A stretch of DNA of 64,000 nt from Scilla litardierei. Taxonomy: Eukaryota > Streptophyta > Magnoliopsida > Asparagales > Asparagaceae. The stretch lies in the NCBI GenBank assembly GCA_030789695.1, contig CM061141.1, positions 193,451,689-193,515,688 of the forward strand, written 5' to 3'. A program made the translations under genes and the position numbers. Below, piece by piece: positions 32,688 to 43,302 of this stretch (positions within the stretch are counted from its first letter, which is position 1; every line of letters begins with the position of its first letter). The notes under the pieces are model-generated. The model saw nothing but the letters and a program-made list of their open reading frames with translations, was not told where the DNA came from and did no database searches.

Positions 32688-32987
32688 AATTGGGATTTGC
32701 AAGAGATTGGATCCCAATTCGATCGGAAGCGCTAGAGATCCGAATTGGGTTGGAGTCGGATCTTCGAAATATCGGTTTACAAGAGATTGGACTGATACTA
32801 GGATTTCCGGGTGCAATTCCAGGCCGATACCCGTTTGTAAGAGATTGGACGGGTAGGAACTATCCTAATCTAGATCGTGGACCGGGTTTGCAAGAGATTG
32901 GGCTCGGTGCACGATTGAACGATGATGTTAATCCTAATGCTAGCTTCCCTAGGCTAGGGTTTGCAAGAGATTGGACCCGACCCTAGG
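32688..32987 (+). other. Five tandem hairpins with one constant loop (LTR A)
   Basis: Loop TTGCAAGAGATTGG, or one- to two-base variants, recurs at 32697, 32777, 32835, 32888 and 32961. Flanking stems all pair but differ: AATTGGGAT / ATCCCAATT; TATCGGT / ACTGATA; TACCCGT / ACGGGTA; ACCGGGT / GCTCGGT; GGGT / ACCC with outer CCTAGG / CCTAGG. The 3' LTR keeps the set (42655-42947). It lies downstream of the TATA box, so it would be at the 5' end of the genomic RNA. Confidence 0.85.
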
Positions 32988-33349
32988 ATAGCTATAGACC
33001 GGCAACAGCGCGAGAGCGTGAGCTTGGTTCTACATTCAGTTGCAACTAGTTCATCCGAATTCTCATTCTAGCAATTTTAATACCGATGAATCACATTTGC
33101 GAAATACGGTGAGTAGCGGGGATTCCCCATTCCCTAGACGTTCTTTATTTGATTTGATATTTCGCACATTTGTCTGACGATTGTGACAGGATCGCCCAAG
33201 GCAATTATCTCTCTCAAATAGCCAGGTTGATTAGGAGCAAGCACGGTCATTCGTCCTCCCTGTGTTCGATACCCGCTCGCCGCTATACCGTGCGCTTGCG
33301 GTAAAACTACAACCGTTCTTTGGGTGTATATCCGGAGCGATCAAGTTTT

Positions 33350-33367
33350 TGGCGCCGTTGTCGGGGA
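33350..33367 (+). other. Primer-binding site of element A
   Basis: TGGCGCCGTTGTCGGGGA, six bases after the LTR end; the Athila-type tRNA-Asp PBS with one change. Confidence 0.9.
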
Positions 33368-33501
33368 GGCGATTGCGTTTGATTCTTTCTCACCCTAGCT
33401 ATTCCTTTTTTTATTACTATTATCATTATCTTTATTTCTTATTTCTTACCTAACCCTTCCACGGTACTAACCATTTCTTTGAAACTCTGTTTCCCCTGTG
33501 C

Positions 33502-36273
33502 ATGTGCACGCGATCTACGGCGGACCCAGAAGCTTTATTATTTGATCCCGAGATCGAACGTACCGCGCGGAGACTTAGAGCGGAAAAGAGACAAGATCCG
33601 GAAGGGAGGTATATGACCAACCCGGAAACTCCTGAAGAATTGGCGGCAAGGATGGCGAGGATAATTTCTATTCGCGATAGGCTTCGGCCTAAGACTTCTT
33701 CTACCACCTCATCCATTGCCATGCCGGGGTTGGCGGCTGACAAGAACTTCGAGCTAAAGACTGGATTGGTGGTTTTAATGCAACAAGACCCATTTCATGG
33801 GAACGCACATGAGAACCCCCACTACCACATCCAACTATTCTTGTCGAAGTGCGCCACATTCCAGATGCCGGGGGTCTCCAACGATGCCATCAGACTGCGT
33901 CTCTTCCCTTTCACGCTAAAGGACAAGGCACTCTATTGGTTGAGGACGCAAGCTGAGGGTGTCTTCACCACTTGGGACGAGTTGGCAAGTGCATTTATTG
34001 ATAAGTTCTATCCGCCATCCAAGACGGTGAAGATCCGGAGCGCTCTCATGTCCTTCAAGCAAGGACCACAGGAGACGCTCTATGAAGCTTGGGAGCGTTT
34101 TAAGGATTTGCAGCATCAATGCCCGCACCACAGTATAGAAGATTGGGAGCTAGTTCATAGCTTCTACAACGGTCTCCAACCGGGGACCAAACAAATTATT
34201 GATGCCGCGGCGAATGGTGCTATCTTGTCAAAGACTCCCGAGGAAGCTACGGCCCTAATTGAGGAGATGGCCTCAAATAATCAACAATGGGGCGATGAGC
34301 GAGGACACTCTACGTCCTCCTTAAAGCCAACTAGCATCTACGAGGCGAAGGCCGTAGCGGAGCTCACGAGCAAATTCGATTCTCTCCACAACGTAGTGGA
34401 GAGATTGGAGAAGTTTATCACGGAGCCCCAAGGAGCACCTTCCACCTCCGCGCCGACCAACCAAATGTGTGATTGGCAAGACCAATCTCAAGCCATGTAC
34501 GTGGGAGGAGAGCAAGGAGAAGGATCCTTGGAGCAAGTACAATATGTTGCGGGGAACCAAGGGTATTGGTCCAATCCGGCCGCGAGAAATCATCCCGGAT
34601 TCTCCTACGCCAACAATGAAGGAGCTTTGAACCCGCCACAACCACTACCTCAACAAGCTCGACCACCACCACCCCAACAACAAAACTATCCACCGAGGGG
34701 GCCTACTCAACAAAACTTTCAACCAAAGCAACAAGTTCCACCATATAGGCCGCCCGGTTACAACCAAGGGTGGAGGAATCAAAATCAAAACCCTCCGCAA
34801 GCTCCACAACGGTCCGATTTCGAAACTAGAGTGGAGGCGTTCATGGTCGAGCAAAATAAGGTGAATGCTACTTTGAAGGCGGGGCAAGACTCTCTTAATA
34901 CCGTAGTGGCTCAAATATCGGAGCAATTAGCGTTGCTCAATCGGAACACTCAACGATTGCCGGCGCAACCGGAGCAAAACCCACAGGGCAACACCGGCCA
35001 CATCAACGCCGTAGTTGCCGTTACTACTAGAGGCGGGAAGGACACCACCCCCGCTATGATTCCTACCGAGGAGGCCGTGGAGAAAAGCTTGGAGCCGATT
35101 GAGCCGATAGTTGAAGTTGAAAAGGAGAAGGAGCCACAAGACAAGGAGAAATCTAGGGCGGAGCAATTAATTGAGGAAAGGCGCTTCATGCCACCGGTCC
35201 CATTCCCCCAAAGGCTCGCTAGAGCGACAATGGAGAAAAGGCTAGCGAAATTTCTCGAGTACCTAAGAGGAGTTAGCCTTAACATCCCCTTCCTTGACGC
35301 CATCGTCGAGATCCCCACGTATGCTAAATTTTTGAAGGACTTGATTTCGGGGAGGAAAAGGAAGGAGAAGATCATGCTAGCCGAGGAGGGATCTTGGTTC
35401 ACCAAGAGAGAGAAGGAGCCGGCAAAATTCAAAGATCCGGGGAGTTTTCGGATTCCTTGCACCTTGGGCGGCGTTCCTCTTCAAAAGGCGTTGGTTGATC
35501 TTGGGGCTAGTGTGAGCCTCATGCCCCTCTCCATGTTCTTAAAGCTAAACACCTGGACAAAGTTGAAACCCACCGACATGCGCATTCAATTAGCCGATGG
35601 ACGGATAACAAGGCCGGTGGGGATTGCCGAAGACATACCGCTTCAAGTCCCGGGTGGAATATGCTTGCCATGTGACTTTGTGATCATGGACGTTAAGGAG
35701 GAGGGAGACACCTCATTGATACTTGGACGCCCGTTCCTCGCCACCGCCGGAGTCATCGTCGACGTGCGCGAAGGTACCTTAACCTTAAACGTCGGAAACA
35801 TCGAGGTGGAGCTCCACATTCCTAAGGCTATGAAGCATATGCCTTATCACGAGGAACTTGACTACATGGACCTCCTTGATGGGGTGATAGAGGAGGTGAT
35901 TCCTCACTCAATCGGCGCTCTTTTTGATGAAGAATTTGAAGAAGGCCCGGATTTAGGCCATGAAAAGAATAAAGACGATTCCCCCGACTTCTCTACTGAA
36001 GAAGATGAAGGCGACGCTGATGTCGCAAGGATTCGAGAGCTCTGCAAGCTCTCGAAACTAAAGTCTCCAAAGAAAGCTCCGCCGGCACGGAGATCGGCAT
36101 CACCGGCAAAGCCGTTGACCGGAGCAAATGCTAGCTTGGGGGAGCCTCCCCCCAACACTATTCGAGATAGGAGACCACCGAGGGAGAACACGCCGCCGCC
36201 ACATCCAAATCCAAGCGCGCTCCCCGGAAAGTTTGATGGTTGCATCTCATATGCACCAAACATCCCGCATTGA
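33502..36273 (+). CDS. gag-protease polyprotein, element A (intact, 923 aa)
   Basis: One uninterrupted frame from the first methionine after the PBS. Residues about 90-260 are the gag capsid-like domain (LRLFPFTLKDKALYWL, IDKFYPPSKTVKIR, ETLYEAWERFKDL, HSFYNGLQPGTKQ). Residues about 340-440 are proline/glutamine-rich, with no CCHC knuckle seen. About 560-620 leads with PVPFPQRLARA and IPFLDAIVEIP. The aspartic protease has VDLGASVSLMPLS (about 663) and LILGRPFLATAG (about 742), the usual Athila DLGAS site. An acidic tail ends SYAPNIPH. In the usual layout pol would follow; here the next frame is the accessory ORF. It would assemble particles and cleave itself; reverse transcription would need another element's enzyme. 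Close relative of element B 11367-14134. Confidence 0.92.
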   Translation: MCTRSTADPEALLFDPEIERTARRLRAEKRQDPEGRYMTNPETPEELAARMARIISIRDRLRPKTSSTTSSIAMPGLAADKNFELKTGLVVLMQQDPFHGNAHENPHYHIQLFLSKCATFQMPGVSNDAIRLRLFPFTLKDKALYWLRTQAEGVFTTWDELASAFIDKFYPPSKTVKIRSALMSFKQGPQETLYEAWERFKDLQHQCPHHSIEDWELVHSFYNGLQPGTKQIIDAAANGAILSKTPEEATALIEEMASNNQQWGDERGHSTSSLKPTSIYEAKAVAELTSKFDSLHNVVERLEKFITEPQGAPSTSAPTNQMCDWQDQSQAMYVGGEQGEGSLEQVQYVAGNQGYWSNPAARNHPGFSYANNEGALNPPQPLPQQARPPPPQQQNYPPRGPTQQNFQPKQQVPPYRPPGYNQGWRNQNQNPPQAPQRSDFETRVEAFMVEQNKVNATLKAGQDSLNTVVAQISEQLALLNRNTQRLPAQPEQNPQGNTGHINAVVAVTTRGGKDTTPAMIPTEEAVEKSLEPIEPIVEVEKEKEPQDKEKSRAEQLIEERRFMPPVPFPQRLARATMEKRLAKFLEYLRGVSLNIPFLDAIVEIPTYAKFLKDLISGRKRKEKIMLAEEGSWFTKREKEPAKFKDPGSFRIPCTLGGVPLQKALVDLGASVSLMPLSMFLKLNTWTKLKPTDMRIQLADGRITRPVGIAEDIPLQVPGGICLPCDFVIMDVKEEGDTSLILGRPFLATAGVIVDVREGTLTLNVGNIEVELHIPKAMKHMPYHEELDYMDLLDGVIEEVIPHSIGALFDEEFEEGPDLGHEKNKDDSPDFSTEEDEGDADVARIRELCKLSKLKSPKKAPPARRSASPAKPLTGANASLGEPPPNTIRDRRPPRENTPPPHPNPSALPGKFDGCISYAPNIPH

Positions 36274-36318
36274 TTGAAAATTATAGGGGGTCGAGCTCAC
36301 GACCTTAAACGAGCGCTT

Positions 36319-36336
36319 GTCGGGAGGCAACCCGAC
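36319..36336 (+). other. AGGCAA-loop hairpin after gag-pro (element A)
   Basis: Stem GTCGGG / CCCGAC, loop AGGCAA, 46 bases after the stop codon and preceded by GAGCGCTT. Element B keeps the loop with stem CATGGG / CCCATG; element E keeps the loop at 53797-53812 with a weaker stem. Confidence 0.8.
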
Positions 36337-36599
36337 GGTTTTTGCTTTATTTTTACTTTTTTCTTTATTTTCGTTTTAGAAATTTTTGTTGTTTTGTCGT
36401 TCGCCCAAAAATTTTGTGATAACGGGTCCTATTTTTCTTGACAGGAGAGGAGATAGGTAGATCCATCATGAGGAGGATGAACGAGACAACGAGGAGCGCC
36501 CCAAGAAGGCGTTCGACGCTTAGGAGGAGGATGAAATCGACTGGAGGAAGAAAGACGGAGTTTAGAGCCCAAACGAAGACAAACAGCAGAATACAAGGC

Positions 36600-36929
36600 T
36601 CACTCGGCCGAGTATACTAGTCACTCGGCCGAGTACAGAAGTTTGTCCGGCCGAGCCGCTCACGAACGAGGGAAGTCTGCTATACCCAACTCTCTGTTTA
36701 TTTTCCTCATTTCATTATAACTGCTACTCGGCCGAGTATATATATTCACTCGGCCGAGTAAAACGGATACCCTCCTAGGGCGAGTCTTGCCGAGTAGCTT
36801 GAGTCACTCGGCCAAATGGACTTACTCCACTCGGCCGAGGCTGGCAAAGCCACTCGGCTGAAGCGATAGCGGGGAGGAAATTTTCATCGGTCTCGCTCGG
36901 CCGAGTGACCACGTCACTCGGCCGAGTCG
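36600..36929 (+). repeat. Palindrome array, ACTCGGCCGAGT type (element A internal)
   Basis: Pairs start at 36602 and 36623 (21 bp), 36726 and 36748 (22 bp), 36895 and 36916 (21 bp), with degenerate pairs between. Same palindrome as in the element A LTRs. Confidence 0.85.
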
Positions 36930-36939
36930 TAACTTCTTT

Positions 36940-36947
36940 TATATAAG
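36940..36947 (+). promoter_or_regulatory. TATA box of the element A internal promoter
   Basis: TATATAAG, 11 bases after the last palindrome. A GC-rich leader with C/T runs follows. Probably drives the accessory mRNA separately from the LTR promoter. Confidence 0.65.
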
Positions 36948-37149
36948 GGCCGGGGGGCACGATTTTCGAAACGCAAAACCCAAATCTCGCCCGCGCCCCT
37001 TCAGCTCCTACGCCCGATCCCCCCTCGCTCGCACCCTCACTCGCCCGACCAGCCGACCCACACCGCCGCTCGGCCCGCCACCGCCGGCCGAGCAACCGCC
37101 GACGCCTCGCCCGAGTCACCGCCGGCGGCCCGCCGTCCGATCACCTCCG

Positions 37150-37311
37150 GTACCCCTGTTTTCGCCGTTTTCTCCTCTTTTCGTGTATTTCTTGAGGATC
37201 CATGTGCTAAACGCCCCCCTAACCCAAATCAATTTCTATATCTATCCATTATACCCCTATTGCTCCATACATTTTGATTATTACTCACTGATATCGCTTT
37301 TTCATGCGCAG
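37150..37311 (+). other. Probable intron in the accessory leader (element A)
   Basis: CTCCG followed by GTACCC at 37150, a T-rich body, TTACTCACTGAT as possible branch region, and TTCATGCGCAG at 37311. Element E has TTTATTGCAG at the matching place. No protein reads through it. Confidence 0.45.
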
Positions 37312-37489
37312 GTTGCTGTTTGGAGCTTAGGGGAGCTCAGGGGAGCTTCTGCGGGCTGTTTTGGACTTCGTGGAGGCGCGGACTTCGCACGCTTCCACTG
37401 CTTAGCACTCGCGGCGTGTTTGGGTACACTCTTTCCATTCTTTTTGCACGCACCGCACTTTTCACGTTTTCGGCGCGCTTGGGGCCGAT

Positions 37490-39531
37490 ATGCCGCCCCG
37501 GACACGGCCGCGGTCGAAGAGAGCTTCCGCTAAGCGGAAGCGGTCGGATGATGCCGGCCCCTCCCACTTGGTAGAGGACTCTCCTCCGCCTTCTCCCACA
37601 CACCCCGCACAGCCTGCAGGCCCCGCACACCCCGCACAGCCTGCACCGCACCCACAGCCCGCACAGACACTCCCCGCCGCTGCATAGCCACCACCACCAG
37701 CTCCACTGGTCGGGCCGCTCGGGATTACGTTCCGAGATGACGCACACCGCGCCGTCTTCGACCGTATCTCCCAGCGCTCGATCGTACCCTCCAGGTTTGC
37801 ACACCTCGCTGACCTTGGACGCCTGGGGGTACTAGAGGGGATACTCACGTTGTACGACAACGTGGGTTGGCGAGATTTTCTGCAGGTATCGGCGGATACT
37901 TTTACCCGCCCGACACTTGAGGTTTTGAGTTCGATCCCCCGGACCGATGAGGGATGCTCATTCCGGTTCATGGATCGAGAGTGCCAGGTCACTCTCGATA
38001 TGATGAGAGCATTCTTCTAGTGGCCCGCCGTCCCCGGAGCCGATCGCGGTTACGGCCCTACCCACATCCCCCACCTTCCTTCGACGCCGGTGCCTTTTGG
38101 GCCCGGATTACAGGCCACCACGCCGCCTTTGACCCTAGTAGGGCCAAGGCCTCGGCCATTGTCCACCCCTGCCTACGCATTGCCCAGCGCCTCATGGCGA
38201 CCACCTTTTTGGCCAGATATGAGCCGGGCACGATGTCTACGCCAGAGCTCTACATGCTCTATGCGATGACACGTCCCAGAGCTCTATCTAGGGATGGACA
38301 CGAGCTTGTCCCCGCCGTCGTGATCGACATTGCGGCTTGGTTTTTAGACCGCATCATTGTGTCGGTGGGCGCTCGCTCACCGATATGCTGCGGCGGTCTG
38401 ATCACCCTGCTTACCATGATGACCGGCGAGGACCTACCTGACGACCTGCGGCGAGTATCGGGCCCCACTTCTCTGTCGATAGACGTTATGGCCCGGATGA
38501 AGATGCTTCGTCCGCATGGTGAGCGTCACTGGGTCTGGTTGCACGGCCCTTACGGTGCCGACTACATGATTCTCCCGAGCCCTGCTCGGACTCAGATTGC
38601 ACCAGCCCACGTCGACTGGCTCCCGGCGATGGATGTTCTCATCCCCGCCGCCTACGTGCTCGAGGCCGAGGAGGCCGAGCAGGCCCACGCTGCCCCCACA
38701 GACCCTGCTGCACACCCTGCCGAGCCTGCTGCCGACCCTGTCGACCCTGTGGCCCCTCAGCCCATACCAGATGTTTCCGCTGCTCCTGGCACCACTGTCG
38801 GTGTCGAGAGTACTTTTGCTGAGCCCACTTCCACCACTGTCACCACTTCTGAGGCTGTCCCCACCACTCCCACTGCCACCTCTGACCCTTTTGGTCCACA
38901 CACTTCCGCCCCAGCGGTAGTTACCTCTGTCTCCACCCCCGCTGTATTTTCCGAGAGTGTCGTGGCGTCTGTCCACACTTCTGTGCCACTGACCTCTCTA
39001 GCCGCCTCGCAGCCACTTTTGTACTCTTCTTTCGCTGCCGCTGCCTCCACTTCTCACCGCCCACCCCGGCCTCACACTGAGGCCAGGCCCACATTTGCAG
39101 GCGCGGCACCTTTTGTCCCCTTCCCTGCTGAGCCCGTCACATACTCCACTCGCGTACGCCAGCCTCGCCCTGCGCAGCCCCGACCGGTGCGTCCCTCTGC
39201 ACCACCCCCGCCCGACACTGTACTGCAGAGCATACGTGCTCTTGAGTTGGCGGTGAGTGGTCTTAGAGGTGACCTTAGGACCCTGTCCTCCACCGTCTCT
39301 ACGATGGCTGGACGCTTCGAGCTGATCCCCCAGATCCACTACTGCCTTACACAGGTCTTGGAGCGTCTCCCACGCGTACCCCCACCCACCCAGCAGGTTC
39401 CCACACACACTTCCACACACACTAGACCTGCTTCCACTTCCACGCCCACCCCAGCTCAGCAGCCTACACCACCACCACCACCACCACCACCTCCGCCTCA
39501 GGACGGGGACGGCGCAGCACCACCTTCTTAG
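37490..39531 (+). pseudogene. Accessory (Athila ORF-1-like) protein, element A, two stops and one frameshift
   Basis: Starts MPPRTRPRSKRASAKRKR, a basic nuclear-signal-like N terminus, then a proline-rich stretch cut by TAG at 37685. The frame continues (DNVGWRDFL, RPTLEVLSS, CQVTLDMMRAFF), meets a second TAG at about 38020, then shifts by one base before 38080 into a long frame to 39531: FDAGAFWARITG, FDPSRAKASAIVHP, RIAQRLMATTFLAR, ELYMLYAM, the body of the Athila ORF-1 family. Residues then become serine/threonine/proline-rich, with a short coiled-coil-like helix (LELAVSGLRGDL) and a polyproline tail. No signal peptide or transmembrane segment, so a classical envelope role is not supported. 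About 660 residues if unbroken. Confidence 0.85.
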
Positions 39532-41471
39532 GCACCCTTGATGCCTTGATCCATTCCTACCGTTGTGCTGCACGTTTCTGCTGGGTCCTGTTGCACTCTT
39601 TGCCCACCCCCCCTCCCCTCACTTATTTTGGGATTTTCTTTTTGATCATATCTTCATATATCTTTTTTGGGAGAGAGGGAGAGTTTTTGGTGCCACATTT
39701 ATCTTCGTATCACTCCTACCTGTGCATGCATCTTGTCCGCATCATATTTTTCATATCTTTATTTTTCCTTTTATTTTCATTTTCCCATGCATGCATCCTC
39801 ACTTGCCCCTCACATTTCTTGTCTCTCTGTGTGCCACACTTTGCACATTGAGGACACTGTGCCGTTTAGCTTGGGGGAGTGAGTTCTCACGTTCTTTTTC
39901 GATTTGCCACCTTTATTTTAAGTTTTTCACACCGTTTTTCACTTTTGCACTCATTTTTCATTATTTTTCTTTTATTTTGCCATGCATCACGTTTTTTCTT
40001 ACTTTTCTGTGTGCCGCATTGTAAATAGTTCTATTTTTCTTTTATCTTTATTCCTTTCTTTTTCATCTCATGCTAGAGATGACTTTTCTGTGATGATGAT
40101 GACGTTGGCTTTAGCTTATTCTATATGCATGATATATTTGTCATGTCTTAGATTTTATTTCTGATATCATATGCTATGACTTGCTTTGCATCTAGAAATA
40201 GTAACCCACACTTTTTCCGCATGAAAATGGATGAAATTTTATTATTAGCTGAGCCTGGATATTCATATGTATGCTATCACAGAAAACACACCAAGATTCA
40301 CGCATTGAATGCCTATATCTGGAGTACTGATTTCTTTTTCTTTATCACTTCTATATGCATGAATTGTACACTTCACTTCAGGATGATTGAATGATGTTAG
40401 CTATGATATATCTGGATTAGTTAGCTTTTTTGTGATCGAAACTGAGTAGATTAGATTACCCTGCTGAAGTTGTCGTGCATGTCTTATAGAGTGAACCGAG
40501 AGTTATATTTATTTCTTTCTCCACAAATCTTGAACATCATTTCTCTACTTTTAAAATCATTGGTGAATCTCCCCTTAGTGATTCTATTTTATGGCATTTC
40601 CCCCGTTATTAATTCCTAGCTCCAAGTCTCTTATTCTGCAAAAAAAAAGAGAGAAAAACATTCTTGTATATCATTATCTCTCTCTGAGTTGGGTTCGTTG
40701 TGTATATATTGCTTATTGCAAAGAAAAAAAAAGAGGAAAAATCCTCAATAAAAGATCCCATCTCACTTTCTTTCTTTCTTCTTTCTTTTCATTGCTTTTG
40801 GAGCTATATGTATAAAAAATGGGGATGTAAATATTTTTTATGCCACCACGCTTATAGATAAGCTTGGGGGAGGGGATCCATTGATGTGTGAGAGAGTGAC
40901 TACTTGATATTACACGACAACCTAGGCTAAGTAATATTCTATACTCGGTGAGATTATTTCTAGCTTTACGAAATCCAGAAATCTAAGCCTAGCGTTCATT
41001 TCATGAAATCCATACTTTTCTATTCTCTCTATTCTATAGTGTGATACTCTTATACTCCAGATAGAAAGCGTTCAATTGAAAAGTGTGTGATCTGTGATTT
41101 GTATACCGCTTTAAATGATTCAGACGAAGTTAATTTTAGAATTATTCCGTTCTTCATGATTATATCGTTGTTCGTGGGTTTTCTATTTCTACTTGCACTA
41201 TTGTACTATGATATCAAAATAAAATTCTTTGACATGTATTTCTCATTCGGTGCATGCTATAAGAGTAAGTGAAACCCACGTCCTGAGAAAATGATCTAGC
41301 ATCCTACCTCTTCGCTTCTTTCCTTCCTTCTTTCTTTCTTTCTTTCTTTCTTTATTTTCATTTCGTTTTCATTCTTCTTCGTTTTTCATTTTTCGTTTTT
41401 CGCCGTTTTCGTTTTCCGAATCCACCGGGTTCGCCTTTTACTTATCTTCCTCGAGGACGAGTAAGAGACAA
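39532..41471 (+). other. 3' untranslated region of element A
   Basis: T-rich, about 1.9 kb, with AGCTTGGGGGAG words at about 39869 and 40861, a TTTC microsatellite at 41320-41353, and GTCCTCGAGGA-like sequence just before the polypurine tract. Collinear with element C 16291-17600. No gene. Confidence 0.7.
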
Positions 41472-41484
41472 GCTTGGAGGATTT
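41472..41484 (+). other. Polypurine tract of element A
   Basis: GCTTGGAGGATTT directly before the TG of the 3' LTR. Elements D and G use the same form (GCTTGGGGGATTT, AGCTTGGAGGATTT). Confidence 0.8.
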
Positions 41485-43302
41485 TGATCACTCCTTATTT
41501 TACACCCTTTTTCCGCATGTTTGCATGCCATTTAGATCGCCCAAATCATGTTTTTCACGATATATCGACGATATTGCGATGCTTTTCACGATTTGTTGTT
41601 TTTGTCGCATTTCAGGTGATTTGGCGCGATTTGGAGTGATCTCGAGATGCGCTTACTCTAGACGGCCACCGACGACCTCCCCGAGGGGTATTTTGCTGTT
41701 GGAGAGGAGCGGAAGAAGAATGGACGTCGCAGGAGCGACGAGGAGGCCAAAATAAGCAGATTGGGCATTTTTTTGTGTCCCACTCGGCCGAGTGGAGGAG
41801 CCACTCGGCCGACCAGCGAGACACTGCTCGGCCGACCCGTTCAGACACGATTTCCATGTGTACTCGGCCGAGCGACGGAGACCACATCGGCCGAGTGACT
41901 ATACCACGTCCGCCCGAGTGGCACCCGAACGAAGCCTTTCAAAAAACATCGAAGTTACTGTTTTTCGGCCACCTGAGCTTCAGAAGACCCACTCGGCCGA
42001 GTGGTAAATCCCGTCCGCCCGAGTGCTGTGAAGCCATCGGCCGAGTGACGTCAACTCACTCGGCCGAGCCGCCTCCGAACTGAAGACCCCTGAAAGCCCC
42101 GACTTACTGGAAAATTACAGGGTTTTTCACTCGGCCGAGCGACTTTTGTCACTCGGCCGAGTGCGATGCGCTGCCTGTAGCGAAAACTGCGGAAAACAGG
42201 CTGTGCAGTGGTATTTTGGTCACGATTTTTGGACGATTTTTGGGGCTATTTAAGCCCTGTTTTTACCCTAGTTTTGAGAGCCATCTCTTAGATTTTTTTG
42301 CAGCTTTTTAGATTACTTTTTAGCTTTATTATTGTGATTGGAGAATAGGAAAAACTTGGATTTTTGTTGGATTAAATTGAAGAACTCCATTGGTTTGCAT
42401 CTCTCTTCCCTAAAAATTCTATTTTTATTGTTTGTCTCAATATTTGTGATGAATTCTATTGCTTATTTCATTGATCAAATTTTTGATATTGCTATGATTT
42501 GTGAGTAGTCTCCACGTCTTGGGGCGTGGGGATGAACCCTACAAGCCCTATTTCATAATTGTGATGAATTGGTAGAAATTGAGCTAGGATTGTTACTAGA
42601 GATTAGATTGGGATCGATTTACTACGGATGGCTAGGTATTCATATCAATTGGGATTTGCAAGAGATTGGATCCCAATTCGATAGGAAGCCCTAGAGATCC
42701 GAATTGGGTTGGAGTCGGATCTTCGAAATATCGGTTTGCAAGAGATTGGACCGATACTAGGATTTCCGGGTGCAATTCCATGCCGATACCCGTTTACAAG
42801 AGATTGGTCGGGTAGGAACTATCCTAATCTAGATCGTGGACCGGGTTTGCAAGAGATTGGGCTCGGTGCACGATTGAACGATGATGTTGATCCTAATGCT
42901 AGCTTCCCTAGGCTAGGGTTTGCAAGAGATTGGACCCGACCCTAGGATAGCTATAGACCGGCAACAGCGCGAGAGCGTGAGCTTGGTTCTACATTCAGTT
43001 GCAACTAGTTCATCCGAATTCTCATTCTAGCAATTTTAATACCGATGAATCACATTTGCGAAATACGGTGAGTAGCGGGGATTCCCCATTCCCTAGACGT
43101 TCTTTATTTGATTTGATATTTCGCACATTTGTCTGACGATTGTGACAGGATCGCCCAAGGCAATTATCTCTCTCAAATAGCCAGGTTGATTAGGAGCAAG
43201 CACGGTCATTCGTCCTCCCTGTGTTCGATACCCGCTCGCCGCTATACCGTGCGCTTGCGGTAAAACTACAACCGTTCTTTGGGTGTATATCCGGAGCGAT
43301 CA
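41485..43302 (+). repeat. 3' LTR of element A
   Basis: About 99% identical to 31527-33343. Contains the array at 41780-42163 and the five hairpins. In the second hairpin the right stem reads ACCGATA instead of ACTGATA, turning a G-U pair into G-C. In the third, a closing pair is lost. Confidence 0.95.

Larger units (their letters stand above)
31527..33343 (+). repeat. 5' LTR of element A
   Basis: Contains, in order, the palindrome array (31822-32204), a TATA-like CTATTTAAG (32287-32295), five constant-loop hairpins (32688-32987), and the U5 block TCCCTGTGTTCGATACCC (33258-33275) plus CCGTGCGCTTGCGGT (33288-33302). An open frame of 105 codons at 32669-32986 is produced by the hairpin repeats. 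Confidence 0.95.
31527..43302 (+). mobile_element. Element A: complete Athila-like insertion, gag-pro plus accessory ORF, no pol
   Basis: LTRs 31527-33343 and 41485-43302 (1817 and 1818 bp) begin TGATCACTCC and end GGAGCGATCA. They are flanked by a perfect TSD TCTAC at 31522-31526 and 43303-43307. I count about 17 substitutions and one 1-base indel between LTRs, roughly 1%, so insertion is recent. Order inside: PBS, gag-protease, AGGCAA hairpin, palindrome array, TATA box, leader with intron, accessory ORF, 3' untranslated region, polypurine tract. Reverse transcriptase, RNase H and integrase are missing, although an intact site-specific TSD shows that integrase acted, so these were supplied in trans. 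Confidence 0.95.

Noticed and set aside
32669..32986. 105-codon frame in LTR A (and 42709-42945 in the 3' LTR)
   Set aside because: It reads across the five hairpin repeats; periodic FARDW/LQEIG words are the loop sequence translated.
37490..39531. Envelope gene in element A
   Set aside because: The position is called env-like in Athila literature, but no signal peptide, cleavage site or transmembrane helix is visible; called accessory instead.
41320..41353. TTTC microsatellite as a functional polypyrimidine signal
   Set aside because: Simple repeat in the 3' untranslated region; nothing else supports a role.
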